Virus record (IMG/VR): IMGVR_UViG_3300045283_000159
Span: 1-57,683 of that record
Strand: one strand, 5' to 3'
Length of the DNA: 57,683 nt
Origin: a virus
Of the stretch, positions 12,921 to 19,724 are shown one piece after another. Position numbers and translations under genes: made by a program. The number at the start of each line of letters is the position of its first letter. The first letter of the stretch is position 1. The notes below the pieces were generated by a model. The model worked only from the letters and a program-made list of their open reading frames with translations, had not been told where the DNA came from and did no database searches.

Positions 12921-13522
12921 CCGACCCGGCGGACCTCGTACGCGACAACTGCGTCCAGCTTCGCCTCCTCCACCCCCGCCTCGAGTACGCCATCACGCAG
13001 GCGTCATCCGGCGACGGGGACAGCATGGCGCCGCGCCCGGCTGACGCGCCGTTCCCCGGTAACGCGGAGGCGTTCGGCGCGCTCATGGTCATCATCGAGA
13101 AGGTCCCCCGCCTGGAGGCGTCGCTGCTGCGGGCCGTCGCCGGCCATCCGGGGCTGCGGCGCGGCGGGTCGACCGGGAATTTCCTCGACGCGCTCGGCGC
13201 CATCCCGGGCCTGGCCGCCGGGCTGAAGGACGCCGATGACGAGGCCGCGGCCGGGCGGATCCTGGAATGGCTGGTGAAGCTGGCGCAGCAGGTCCGGGCG
13301 ATCGACGAGGCGGAGCGGTGGCGCCCGCTGCCGCAGCGGCCGTGCCCCCGCTGCGGCTGCTACTTCCTGCGGGTCCAGGAGGACGCGCGGGGGCAGCCGG
13401 GGCCGGGCGCGAGGTGCTTCGGGCACCTGGAGTCGGGTGAGCCGTGCCGGGCGGCGTGGGCCAGCCTCGCCGAGATCGCGCACGACCTGGAACGCGCCGA
13501 GACCGCGAATGTGGACGGGTGA
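12917..13522 (+). CDS. Hypothetical protein with C-terminal zinc ribbon
   Basis: 201 residues from GTG 12917. The N-terminal 130 residues are mainly helical (FGALMVIIEKVPRLEASLLR, RILEWLVKLAQQVRAIDEAE). The C-terminal part has CPRCGCYFL and a later CFGH...EPC, giving a four-ligand zinc-ribbon pattern. Proteins of this layout are common in early regions of actinophages and actinomycete elements; role unknown. Confidence 0.65.
   Translation: MTDPADLVRDNCVQLRLLHPRLEYAITQASSGDGDSMAPRPADAPFPGNAEAFGALMVIIEKVPRLEASLLRAVAGHPGLRRGGSTGNFLDALGAIPGLAAGLKDADDEAAAGRILEWLVKLAQQVRAIDEAERWRPLPQRPCPRCGCYFLRVQEDARGQPGPGARCFGHLESGEPCRAAWASLAEIAHDLERAETANVDG
12918..12944 (+). repeat. 27-bp gene-start repeat, copy 2
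   Basis: Perfect copy of 12619-12645, 299 bp apart, again directly after a start codon (GTG here, TTG there). Confidence 0.85.
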
Positions 13523-13524
13523 CC

Positions 13525-13677
13525 ATGGCCGAAGGCGACAAGGTGACCGTCAGCGGAGTCATCACCTGGGACTATGCAGGTAACGACTGGGTAGAGGTCC
13601 GCTTCGCGGATGGTCCTAACGGGGCGGCGGTCATTCCGCGCAGCCTGCTGCCCGCGCCGGCGGACGCGGACGGGTGA
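13525..13677 (+). CDS. Small beta-rich protein
   Basis: 50 residues. The pattern GDKVTVSGVITWDYAGNDWV...VEVRFADG is that of a small SH3/KOW-like barrel. An in-frame GTG at 13519 overlaps the previous stop as GTGA and may be the true start. Function unknown. Confidence 0.55.
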   Translation: MAEGDKVTVSGVITWDYAGNDWVEVRFADGPNGAAVIPRSLLPAPADADG

Positions 13678-13687
13678 AGGCGGTGCC

Positions 13688-13888
13688 ATGGCGCAGGAGT
13701 ACGCGAAAGGCGTCTGCCCTGAGTGCAGGCGGACCATCTCCGGCCGCGCCACCGGCATCGAGAAAGCCCACGCCGACCGCCGGTTCGTCGCCCTCCAGCC
13801 GCACACCCGCGCCAGGAACGGCCACGGCCGCGACGTCGTGTGCCTCGCCAAAGGTGCCCGCCGCGTCGTCCCCCGCATCCGTGACTGA
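13688..13888 (+). CDS. Hypothetical small protein with CxxC
   Basis: 66 residues after AAGGCGG. CPECRRTISGRA near residue 10 and a later lone Cys (DVVCLAKGARR) give a possible partial zinc site. Basic overall. Ends inside the start of the next gene. Function unknown. Confidence 0.6.
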   Translation: MAQEYAKGVCPECRRTISGRATGIEKAHADRRFVALQPHTRARNGHGRDVVCLAKGARRVVPRIRD

Positions 13889-14000
13889 GACCTGGGGCTT
13901 CGGGCGGCGTGACGTGCGCGGCGACCCGTGCGGCGACCCCCCGCTGAGACCAGCCGGGCGGCTGCGCGACCTGATTGCCATGCGGGGCGCCCATGGTTGA
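13881..14000 (+). CDS. Small basic peptide
   Basis: 39 residues from GTG 13881, overlapping the previous gene by 8 bases. Arg/Gly-rich (VTETWGFGRRDVRGDPCGDP). Overlaps the next gene by 8 bases. Codon use is high-GC3 like its neighbours. Function unknown. Confidence 0.45.
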   Translation: MTETWGFGRRDVRGDPCGDPPLRPAGRLRDLIAMRGAHG

Positions 14001-14238
14001 AGGGTGGACCATAGCCGAGGCGCGGGAGCAGTTCGCGCAGGCGGGCGTCCCGTTCGACGGCCTCGCCCGGGTCATCCAGGTGCTGCCCGGCTTCCAGCGC
14101 ACCGGCGAGAAGAAGAAGCCGCCCGGCAGCAAAGGCGGCCGCGGCGAGCTCGTGTACGACATCGGCGACCTGCAACAGCTTCACGCTGTCCTCGCGCGAT
14201 GGCTCGTCCCGCAGGTGACGACACCGGGAGACACGTGA
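13993..14238 (+). CDS. Putative small DNA-binding protein
   Basis: 81 residues. The N-terminus reads like a helix-turn-helix (WTIAEAREQFAQAGVPFDGL), followed by a basic loop (RTGEKKKPPGSKGGRG) and a C-terminal helix (DIGDLQQLHAVLARWL). This helix-basic wing-helix layout resembles small MerR/Xis-type proteins, but homology is not established. Its 3' end lies in the 17-bp repeat shared with 11039-11055. Confidence 0.55.
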   Translation: MVEGWTIAEAREQFAQAGVPFDGLARVIQVLPGFQRTGEKKKPPGSKGGRGELVYDIGDLQQLHAVLARWLVPQVTTPGDT

Positions 14239-14248
14239 CGCCCGGCTC

Positions 14249-14276
14249 TTGACAACGGGTTGGTTTCCCTTAGCCT
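14249..14276 (+). promoter_or_regulatory. Candidate promoter of the late-early gene block
   Basis: TTGACA (14249-14254), 16-bp spacer, TAGCCT (14271-14276). It follows a 17-bp sequence (tgacgacaccgggagac, 14216-14232) also found at 11039-11055, where a TTGACA lies 9 bp after it. A structured leader with no long gene follows to 14435. Confidence 0.55.
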
Positions 14277-14291
14277 GTGCCTAGGAGCAGT

Positions 14292-14411
14292 ATGCCCGCA
14301 CCCCCCGAGGGCAAGCTCTCCATCCGCTAGCCCGCGAGCTTCCAATCCTCTCGCGGGTGCCAGCAGCGGCTATTGCGGGCCCGGCGCCCAACTCCTTCCC
14401 GGACGCCGGGC
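14292..14411 (+). promoter_or_regulatory. Leader peptide and two hairpins, attenuator-like
   Basis: A 12-codon frame (14292-14330, MPAPPEGKLSIR) has its own AGGAG ribosome site. Its TAG is immediately followed by CCCGCGAG/CTCGCGGG (14331-14338/14350-14357, 11-base loop) and then GCCCGGCG/CGCCGGGC (14379-14386/14404-14411). Short peptide plus hairpins between promoter and first gene is the shape of a translation-coupled attenuator. Neither hairpin has a T-run. Confidence 0.45.
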
Positions 14412-14435
14412 CTGTCGCTTACCCGGAGGGACACC

Positions 14436-14591
14436 ATGGACATCGAGCGCGTCATCCGCGAGGCCGCCGACACCCTGGTAGACGCGGCCCCCCCGGAGCG
14501 CAAGAGCGAGGTCCGTGCCGCGTCCCTCACCTTCCTCAATGACGTGACCGCCGCCTTCATCGCGGACGTGCGGTGCCCTGACCATGGCTGA
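14436..14591 (+). CDS. Hypothetical small helical protein
   Basis: 51 residues with a CGGAGGGAC ribosome site. Predicted helices (IERVIREAADTLVDAAP, VRAASLTFLNDVTAAFIADV) and a C-terminal Cys. First gene after the structured leader. Function unknown. Confidence 0.6.
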   Translation: MDIERVIREAADTLVDAAPPERKSEVRAASLTFLNDVTAAFIADVRCPDHG

Positions 14592-14751
14592 CCTGCCAGG
14601 CGGACCCGGCTGGTACCGGCTCGGTGACCACGGCTGGGAGCACGTCCCCGACGACATAGCCGAGGCCGAGTACGCAGCCAAGGTCCCCGGGTATGAGGAG
14701 CTCGTGTACTACTCGGGCACGGCACCCATGACCGCCGCCGCGCTGTTCTGA
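14584..14751 (+). CDS. Hypothetical small protein
   Basis: 55 residues overlapping the previous gene by 8 bases. Aromatic and acidic (GWYRLGDHGWEHVPDDIAEA). No family recognised. Confidence 0.55.
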   Translation: MADLPGGPGWYRLGDHGWEHVPDDIAEAEYAAKVPGYEELVYYSGTAPMTAAALF

Positions 14752-14763
14752 ACCGGAGGAACC

Positions 14764-14865
14764 ATGCCAAGGTTCACGATCCCCCGCACCGCCAACTGCG
14801 AAAGCGGCGCGACCAGGCGGAACCCGTCCCCCCAGTACCGCTACGAGCACTACGACCCCCGCTGA
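14764..14865 (+). CDS. Small basic protein
   Basis: 33 residues with a very strong AACCGGAGGAACC ribosome site. Arg/Tyr-rich (RRNPSPQYRYEHYDPR). Function unknown. Confidence 0.5.
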   Translation: MPRFTIPRTANCESGATRRNPSPQYRYEHYDPR

Positions 14866-14877
14866 CCGGAGGCAACT

Positions 14878-14970
14878 GTGACAACCCTGCAAGGGTGGAT
14901 CCTGATCGTCCTGATCGGCATCATCGCGCTCGCCTACCTCATCGGCCTGTTCCGGGGCCGGGCGGCATGA
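14878..14970 (+). CDS. Single-helix small membrane protein
   Basis: 30 residues from GTG 14878 (ribosome site CGGAGG). One membrane helix (WILIVLIGIIALAYLIGLF) and a short basic end. One of three tiny membrane proteins in this block, with 15155-15229 and 15692-15793. ATGA overlap with the next gene. Confidence 0.6.
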   Translation: MTTLQGWILIVLIGIIALAYLIGLFRGRAA

Positions 14971-15155
14971 CCGACGAGGAAGCGCACGAGTTCTACAAGG
15001 ACCCGGAGCACCTGAAGCCCGCCGGGCCGTGGGCCGCCGCCTTCATCAGGCCGGGCATCAGGGAACTGCGGTACGATCCGCCGTCGTGCGGCCCGCAGGC
15101 GCAGACGGTGAACGTCGGCTCGCTGCCGTACGGGCAGCGAGACCCCGCCGCCTGA
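14967..15155 (+). CDS. Hypothetical small protein
   Basis: 62 residues; ATGA overlap upstream and TGATG junction downstream. Sequence MTDEEAHEFYKDPEHLKPAG followed by a Pro/Gly-rich end. No family recognised. Confidence 0.6.
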   Translation: MTDEEAHEFYKDPEHLKPAGPWAAAFIRPGIRELRYDPPSCGPQAQTVNVGSLPYGQRDPAA

Positions 15156-15229
15156 TGTACATCGGCCTCGGCGTCGTCCTGGTGATCGTCGTGCTCGTCG
15201 TCCTGATCGTCCTCCTGCGGCGGCGCTGA
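15155..15229 (+). CDS. Tiny single-helix membrane protein
   Basis: 24 residues: a Val/Leu/Ile helix (GLGVVLVIVVLVVLIVLL) ending in RRR. Start fixed by a TGATG junction. Unknown role. Confidence 0.5.
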   Translation: MYIGLGVVLVIVVLVVLIVLLRRR

Positions 15230-15231
15230 CC

Positions 15232-15369
15232 ATGACCTGGTGGCTGTGCCCGAACGAGCCCCGGTGCCCGCACGGGGCCGTACTGCACGACATCGAGGAC
15301 TACGAGGACATCATGCCGCGCTGCTGCGTCGAGGGCTGCGACTGCGGCAAGCGCGAGCCAGGGCGCTAA
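15232..15369 (+). CDS. Small Cys-rich zinc protein
   Basis: 45 residues. CPNEPRCPHG at the start and CCVEGCDCGK near the end provide a plausible zinc cluster. Function unknown. Confidence 0.6.
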   Translation: MTWWLCPNEPRCPHGAVLHDIEDYEDIMPRCCVEGCDCGKREPGR

Positions 15370-15372
15370 CCC

Positions 15373-15690
15373 GTGCCTGCGCGCGTGCGGTGGACGGGCA
15401 CCACGACACAACGCGGGTACGGCCACGGTCACCAGTCAGAGCGTGAGCGCAGGCTGGCCGCGTACCGGCCGGGCGACCTGTGCGCCCACTGCGGGCGGCC
15501 GATGTGGTGGTGGCCGCTCACCACAGCACGCCAGTACATCGACCTGCCCCACACGGCGGACCGCAGCGGCTACCTCCCCGGCCTCGCGCATAGATCTTGC
15601 AACAGGCGAGACGGGCAGCGCATGACCACGGCGATCCTCAACGCCAGGCGCGGCAGGGCACGGGCGTGGGCACAGGCACGGCAGTGGTGA
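15373..15690 (+). CDS. HNH endonuclease upstream of terminase
   Basis: 105 residues from GTG 15373. RGYGHGHQSERERR is the typical N-terminus of the small HNH nucleases next to phage terminases. CAHCGRP and then HTADRSGYLPGLAHRSCNRRDG give the Cys pair, His, Asn and Arg of a degenerate HNH fold. Such HNH proteins work with the terminase in DNA packaging in several cos phages (HK97 gp74 type). Position just before the cos-like region and small terminase supports this. Confidence 0.75.
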   Translation: MPARVRWTGTTTQRGYGHGHQSERERRLAAYRPGDLCAHCGRPMWWWPLTTARQYIDLPHTADRSGYLPGLAHRSCNRRDGQRMTTAILNARRGRARAWAQARQW

Positions 15691-15691
15691 C

Positions 15692-15793
15692 ATGAGCCAT
15701 ACCTGGACATTGCTGATCTGGACAGCGCAGGTCGTGTTCGACGTGGCCGCGTGCGTCCTCATCGCGGTCCTCTGGCTGGCATCACGCGACTAG
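15692..15793 (+). CDS. Single-helix small membrane protein
   Basis: 33 residues with one hydrophobic helix (TLLIWTAQVVFDVAACVLIAVLW). Begins one base after the HNH stop. Function unknown. Confidence 0.5.
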   Translation: MSHTWTLLIWTAQVVFDVAACVLIAVLWLASRD

Positions 15794-15822
15794 CGCGGCA
15801 GTGGTGACCAGCGCACACCACG

Positions 15823-15877
15823 CATGCACGTTGCACATGCACGTTGCATTCGTACATTGCGTACGTACATGTACGAA
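15823..15877. repeat. Tandem and inverted repeats in the gap before terminase, cos-like
   Basis: CATGCACGTTGCA is repeated head-to-tail at 15823-15835 and 15836-15848. TTCGTACAT (15849-15857) and ATGTACGAA (15869-15877) follow as a perfect inverted repeat around a GTACGTAC palindrome. The surrounding 15794-16117 is non-coding, markedly less GC-rich, and also holds an ACCACCCC/GGGGTGGT palindrome near 15964-15981. Location directly upstream of the terminase genes suggests the packaging site (cos or small-terminase binding). The cut site itself is not identifiable. Confidence 0.55.
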
Positions 15878-16117
15878 CAGATGGACGTGTACTGACAGTG
15901 ACCACACTGCCTGACCACCTCCCGGCCTGACCACCCGCCACCCCACCACCCTAGGGACTCCAACCACCCCCAGGGGTGGTAGCTGATCGACCATCCAGGG
16001 TGATTGACCTGCGAAGATAGACGACCATCGAATCGCGAACCGGACAAAGCGGACATTTTGGACTGCCGCAGCCATGATTTCTACACACGGCTTTCCCCCA
16101 ACATCCCGAGGTGCCCA

Positions 16118-16405
16118 ATGTCGTCACTGAGGGTAGTGAAGGACAGCCCGACCCCCCGCCGGCGCAAACCGGCGACGGTGCGGTCCGCGGCGGAGAGCGG
16201 CAGCCGCCGCGCGCTGCTGACCGCCTTGCGGGCCCGGATCGCGACGGGCATAGACAACCCGGATACGCCCGCGCGGGATCTGGCGGCCCTGTCGCTGCGG
16301 CTGCTGGACATCGCCCGGGAGCTGGAGCTGCTGGACGCGGCGGAGAAGGCGGACGGCATTGGCGAGGCGGCAGCAACCCCGGACCAGCGCTGGACTGCTC
16401 CCTGA
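16118..16405 (+). CDS. Terminase small subunit
   Basis: 95 residues from ATG 16118. A basic N-terminus is followed by LLTALRARIATGIDNPDTPARDL and LSLRLLDIARELELLDAAEK, the short helical pattern of actinophage small terminases. Position directly before the large subunit and after a repeat-rich gap supports DNA recognition at the packaging site. Overlaps the large-subunit start by 47 bp. Confidence 0.7.
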   Translation: MSSLRVVKDSPTPRRRKPATVRSAAESGSRRALLTALRARIATGIDNPDTPARDLAALSLRLLDIARELELLDAAEKADGIGEAAATPDQRWTAP

Positions 16406-17291
16406 GGCTGCGCATCTCGTCCTGCCCAGGGGCATAGCCAGTGACGGCTTCCCGAGCACGCGGCGAGTGTGCGAGCGGATCGGGATCGTCTTCGACCCGT
16501 GGCAGCGTGACCTGAACCGGTGCCTGCTGTCGAAATCGCGCGATGGCCTGTACGCGGCGGACACGGCGCTGCTGTCGATCCCGCGGCAGGTGGGCAAGAC
16601 GTTCGACGTCGGCGGCGTGGTGTTCGCCGACTCGATCATCAACCCGGGCACGGTGACGGTGTGGACGGCGCACCGGTTCAAGGTGGCCCGGGAGTCGTTC
16701 AATGAGATGCGGGCGTGGGCGAAGTCGCCGCTGTTGGTCCCGCATATCGACTACGCCGACATCACCACGGGCGCGGGCAATGAGTGCATCCCGTTCCGGA
16801 ACGGCTCGCGGATCGTGTTCGCGGCCCGGGAGCGGGGCTCGGTCCGCGGGTTCACGAAGGTGCGGCGGCTGGTGCTCGACGAGGGCCAGATCCTGACGGA
16901 GATAGCGCTGTCGGACCTGGTTCCGACGATGAACCAGGCGGTTAACCCGCAGATCATCTTGATGTGCACGCCGCCGAAGCCGTCGGACCCGTCCGAGGTG
17001 GTGACCCGGCTGCGGGCTGACGCGCTGGACGGCGAGAGCACCGGCGTCCTGTACGTGGAGCTGTCGGCGCCGGCGGGCTGCAAGCCGGATGACCGGGCGG
17101 CGTGGCGGAAGGCGAACCCGTCCTATCCCCGCCGGACCCCGGCGAAGGCGATCCTGCGGATGCGCAAGCTGCTGAGCCCGGAGGATTTCATGCGCGAGGC
17201 GCTGGGCGTGTGGGATGACCCGGACGGCGCGTGGGAGGTCATCGCCGAGGATACGTGGGGTGCGGCGGCCGTGCGGCAGGGGGCGCTGTGA
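16359..17291 (+). CDS. Terminase large subunit, ATPase part
   Basis: 310 residues from TTG 16359 (AGGCGG upstream). Walker A is PRQVGKT at residues 75-81 after LLSI; Walker B is LVLDEG with D174-E175; a coupling stretch MCTPPKPSDPSE follows. The protein stops right where the nuclease domain would begin. The rest of the enzyme is in the -1 frame from 17288. One extra G in the GGGGG run at 17279-17283 would fuse the two frames. So this is a frameshift (real or sequencing), a recoding site, or a truly split terminase coupled by GTGA. Confidence 0.85.
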   Translation: MARRQQPRTSAGLLPEAAHLVLPRGIASDGFPSTRRVCERIGIVFDPWQRDLNRCLLSKSRDGLYAADTALLSIPRQVGKTFDVGGVVFADSIINPGTVTVWTAHRFKVARESFNEMRAWAKSPLLVPHIDYADITTGAGNECIPFRNGSRIVFAARERGSVRGFTKVRRLVLDEGQILTEIALSDLVPTMNQAVNPQIILMCTPPKPSDPSEVVTRLRADALDGESTGVLYVELSAPAGCKPDDRAAWRKANPSYPRRTPAKAILRMRKLLSPEDFMREALGVWDDPDGAWEVIAEDTWGAAAVRQGAL

Positions 17292-17815
17292 TCGGCGCGG
17301 TCGCGTTCGGGTGTGCGATCAGCGACAGCTGCACCTGCCACGGGAAGGCCCGCCAGCACGGCTCGATCGTGGCGGCCGGCCGGTCCGGGCCGGGGAAGAT
17401 CCTGGTGGATCTGGCGCCGTTCTACGGTTCTCCCGGGCTGCTGGTGGCGCGGATGGCCGTCCTGTACGCCAAGCATGACCCGGTCGCGGTGGTGGTGAAC
17501 CCGAAGTCGCATTCGGGGACGCTGGTCAAGCCGCTGGGTGAGGCGGGGATCCTGGTCCGCGAGGTTACGGCGCAGGACGTGGCGGTGGCCCACGGGGAGT
17601 TCCTCGACTTGGTTGACGACGGCGGCCTCGAGCACCTCGACCAGCCGCCGTTGACCTCTGCCGTGCGGGCGGCGCAGCAGCGGCCGCTGGCGGGTGCGCA
17701 GGCGTGGGATCCGAAGGTGGCGACCGACCAGAGCCCGCTCGTGGCCGCCACGCTCGCCTGCTGGGCGTTCCGCCGGTGGGAGGAACTCGCGCAACCGTCC
17801 GTGTGGGCGATCTGA
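17288..17815 (+). CDS. Terminase large subunit, nuclease part
   Basis: 175 residues from GTG 17288, overlapping the ATPase stop as GTGA. It carries the C-terminal elements of actinophage TerL: AVAFGCAISD (first acidic residue), ILVDLAPFYG, AVVVNPKSHSGTL, HGEFLDLVDDGGLEHLD, and the closing DQSPLVAATLACWAF with a catalytic Asp. RNase H-fold nuclease that cuts the concatemer at packaging. The two parts together (about 485 residues) match a normal large terminase, so no domain is missing. Confidence 0.8.
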   Translation: MIGAVAFGCAISDSCTCHGKARQHGSIVAAGRSGPGKILVDLAPFYGSPGLLVARMAVLYAKHDPVAVVVNPKSHSGTLVKPLGEAGILVREVTAQDVAVAHGEFLDLVDDGGLEHLDQPPLTSAVRAAQQRPLAGAQAWDPKVATDQSPLVAATLACWAFRRWEELAQPSVWAI

Positions 17816-17817
17816 GC

Positions 17818-17971
17818 GGCCGGAGGAGTAGGCGCGTAGCGGTGCCTCGTTCTTAAGCCGCAGTCACGCTCAAGCCCTCCGGACCGTGCCCGGCTACCCG
17901 TCGGGACTGGCTTGACTTCGCCCGCGCATTTAGGGACCTGCCCTGGTACCTGGCTGCGGCCTCCTCCGGCC
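17818..17971. repeat. Long-range inverted repeat bounding a non-coding gap
   Basis: GGCCGGAGGAG (17818-17828) and its exact complement CTCCTCCGGCC (17961-17971) enclose most of the 181-bp gap between terminase and the next gene. No convincing gene lies inside. The left arm overlaps a ribosome-site-like GGAGGAG. Confidence 0.4.
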
Positions 17972-17996
17972 ACCCATCCGAACTTAGGAGGCGATC

Positions 17997-18218
17997 ATGC
18001 GGTTGTCTATTGCTTTGCTGCTCGTCTCCCTGCTCGGCGTCCTGGCCGGCGGGTGGCTGACGGGCCGTCTCGGGTTCGGCCTGTGCGTGATCGCCGACAG
18101 CGTGGCGGTGGGTTTCCTGGCGCTGCGCCTCGACGACGGGACGGGCGATCAGCAGCCGCAGGTGCACGGCGTGCCGACGCTGCAGGACGTGCTCGAGCGT
18201 GCGAGGCGGGCCGGGTGA
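17997..18218 (+). CDS. Small two-helix membrane protein
   Basis: 73 residues, strong TTAGGAGGCG ribosome site. Two hydrophobic helices (about 2-20 and 26-44) and a soluble acidic tail (VHGVPTLQDVLERARRAG). Overlaps the portal start as GTGA. Small membrane proteins between terminase and portal are seen in some actinophages; role unknown. Confidence 0.6.
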   Translation: MRLSIALLLVSLLGVLAGGWLTGRLGFGLCVIADSVAVGFLALRLDDGTGDQQPQVHGVPTLQDVLERARRAG

Positions 18219-19636
18219 CGCGGCTGTGGGACCGCCTCATCAAGCGGGACGGCTACTGGGAAGGCATGGCCAGCGGCGCGTCGGTCCTGACGACCTCCTA
18301 CGCGTCGCCTGACCGGGAGCCGGTCCTGCCGCAGCTCGCCGCGTACGCGCAGCAGGCCAACTCGTCCAACGCGATCATCTTCGCCGCGATCCTCGTGAGG
18401 ATGAGCCTGTTCTCGGAGGCGCGGTTCGCGTTCCAGGCGAAGGACGACCGGCACCTGTTCGGCACCACGGCCCTGGCCAAGCTGGAGGAGCCGTTCGGGC
18501 CGGAGAGCACGACGGGGCACCTGCTGGCCCGGATGGAGCAGGACGCGTTCCTCGCCGGGAACGCCTACATCTGGGATCCGCCGGGCGAGGACCGGCTGGT
18601 GCGGCTGCGGCCCGACTGGGTGACCATCGTGTCCGAGCGGGTGCGCGTGGCGGACAGCGGCTGGTACCGCCGCCCGGTGGCCTACTGGTTCGAGCCGCCC
18701 AGGTCCCTGATGTCCAGGGATGAGGGGTTCCTCGTCCCGGCGGCCGAGTGCGTCCACTGGGCGCCCATCCCCGACCCGCAGGCCGACTTCCGGGGCATGA
18801 GCCCGCTGACCCCGATCGCCCGGGATCTCGCCGGTGACGACGGGATGACCCGGTACAAGCTGCGCTACCTGCAAAATGACGCCAGCCCGAACGTGATCAT
18901 CAAGTACGCGCAGAAGCTGCAGGAATCGACGATCGACAAGATCCGGGAGCGGACGGCCGCCCGGTACGCCGGCCCCGACAATGCGGGCAAGACGCTGGTC
19001 CTGGATCAGGGCGCGGACCTGACGCTGGTGGGCAACAGCCTGAGCCAGATGGATTTCTCCGGGGTGTCGTCGGTCGGGGTGGAGCGGATCCTGGCGGCGT
19101 GCGCGGTGCCGGGCGTCCTGGTGGGCCTGGAGCCGCTGCGGGGCGCGGGCCGGGGCTTTGGCGAGAGCATGACGAAGTTCGCGAACTTGTGGGCGCGGCC
19201 GGAGTGGCGGTCAGCGTGCGGGGCGCTGGAGAAGATCACGGACGTCCCCGCAGGCAACAGATTGTGGTTCGACGTCGCTGATATCCAGGCGCTGCAGGAG
19301 GGCGAGACGGCCCGGGCGCAGGCCGCTTTGGTGCGGGCTCAGGCGCTGCTGGCGCACCACCAGGCGGGTTATGACCTGATGTCCGCGGTCGCGGCGGTGG
19401 AGAGCGGGGACCTGACGCAGCTGAAGGCCGCGCCGGTCCCGCCGCCGCCGCCGAACCTGCCGGTGCAGCACCTGCTGCCGCAGCAGTCGCCGGGCGCGGC
19501 GGCTGAGCCGCTGCCGGCGGGGGCGATGCCCCGCCTGCCGGTCGGGTCCACGTCGCCGGGGGACGGCGGGAACAACACCAGGCCGACACCGCGGCCGTCC
19601 AGCGCGCGGCGGGTACTGAACGGAGCGCCCGGCTAG
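18215..19636 (+). CDS. Portal protein, HK97-like
   Basis: 473 residues from GTG 18215. The core matches the siphoviral portal family: SSNAIIFAAILVRMSLFSEA, HLLARMEQDAFLAGNAYIW, GMSPLTPIARDLAGDDGMTR, NDASPNVIIKY, GVERILAACAVPGVLVGLEP. The C-terminal 80 residues are Pro-rich and disordered. It would form the dodecameric DNA gate at the capsid vertex. Overlaps the preceding small membrane protein by GTGA; a terminator-like hairpin follows. Confidence 0.9.
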   Translation: MTRLWDRLIKRDGYWEGMASGASVLTTSYASPDREPVLPQLAAYAQQANSSNAIIFAAILVRMSLFSEARFAFQAKDDRHLFGTTALAKLEEPFGPESTTGHLLARMEQDAFLAGNAYIWDPPGEDRLVRLRPDWVTIVSERVRVADSGWYRRPVAYWFEPPRSLMSRDEGFLVPAAECVHWAPIPDPQADFRGMSPLTPIARDLAGDDGMTRYKLRYLQNDASPNVIIKYAQKLQESTIDKIRERTAARYAGPDNAGKTLVLDQGADLTLVGNSLSQMDFSGVSSVGVERILAACAVPGVLVGLEPLRGAGRGFGESMTKFANLWARPEWRSACGALEKITDVPAGNRLWFDVADIQALQEGETARAQAALVRAQALLAHHQAGYDLMSAVAAVESGDLTQLKAAPVPPPPPNLPVQHLLPQQSPGAAAEPLPAGAMPRLPVGSTSPGDGGNNTRPTPRPSSARRVLNGAPG

Positions 19637-19655
19637 CCGTAACCAAGATCTGGGG

Positions 19656-19690
19656 GCCCCTCGTCCTTCCCTGGAGCGAGGGGCTTCCTT
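19656..19690 (+). terminator. Terminator-like hairpin after portal
   Basis: GCCCCTCG (19656-19663), 13-base loop, CGAGGGGC (19677-19684), then TTCCTT. A weak intrinsic terminator or attenuator between the portal and the following lower-GC gene. Confidence 0.5.
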
Positions 19691-19724
19691 ATGTCCACAT
19701 CCAGGGAGATCCAGGGAGACAACC

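Noticed and set aside
12352-15793. Replication genes (Rep, primase-polymerase, helicase)
   Set aside because: None of the small proteins in the early region carries polymerase, primase, helicase or rolling-circle motifs.
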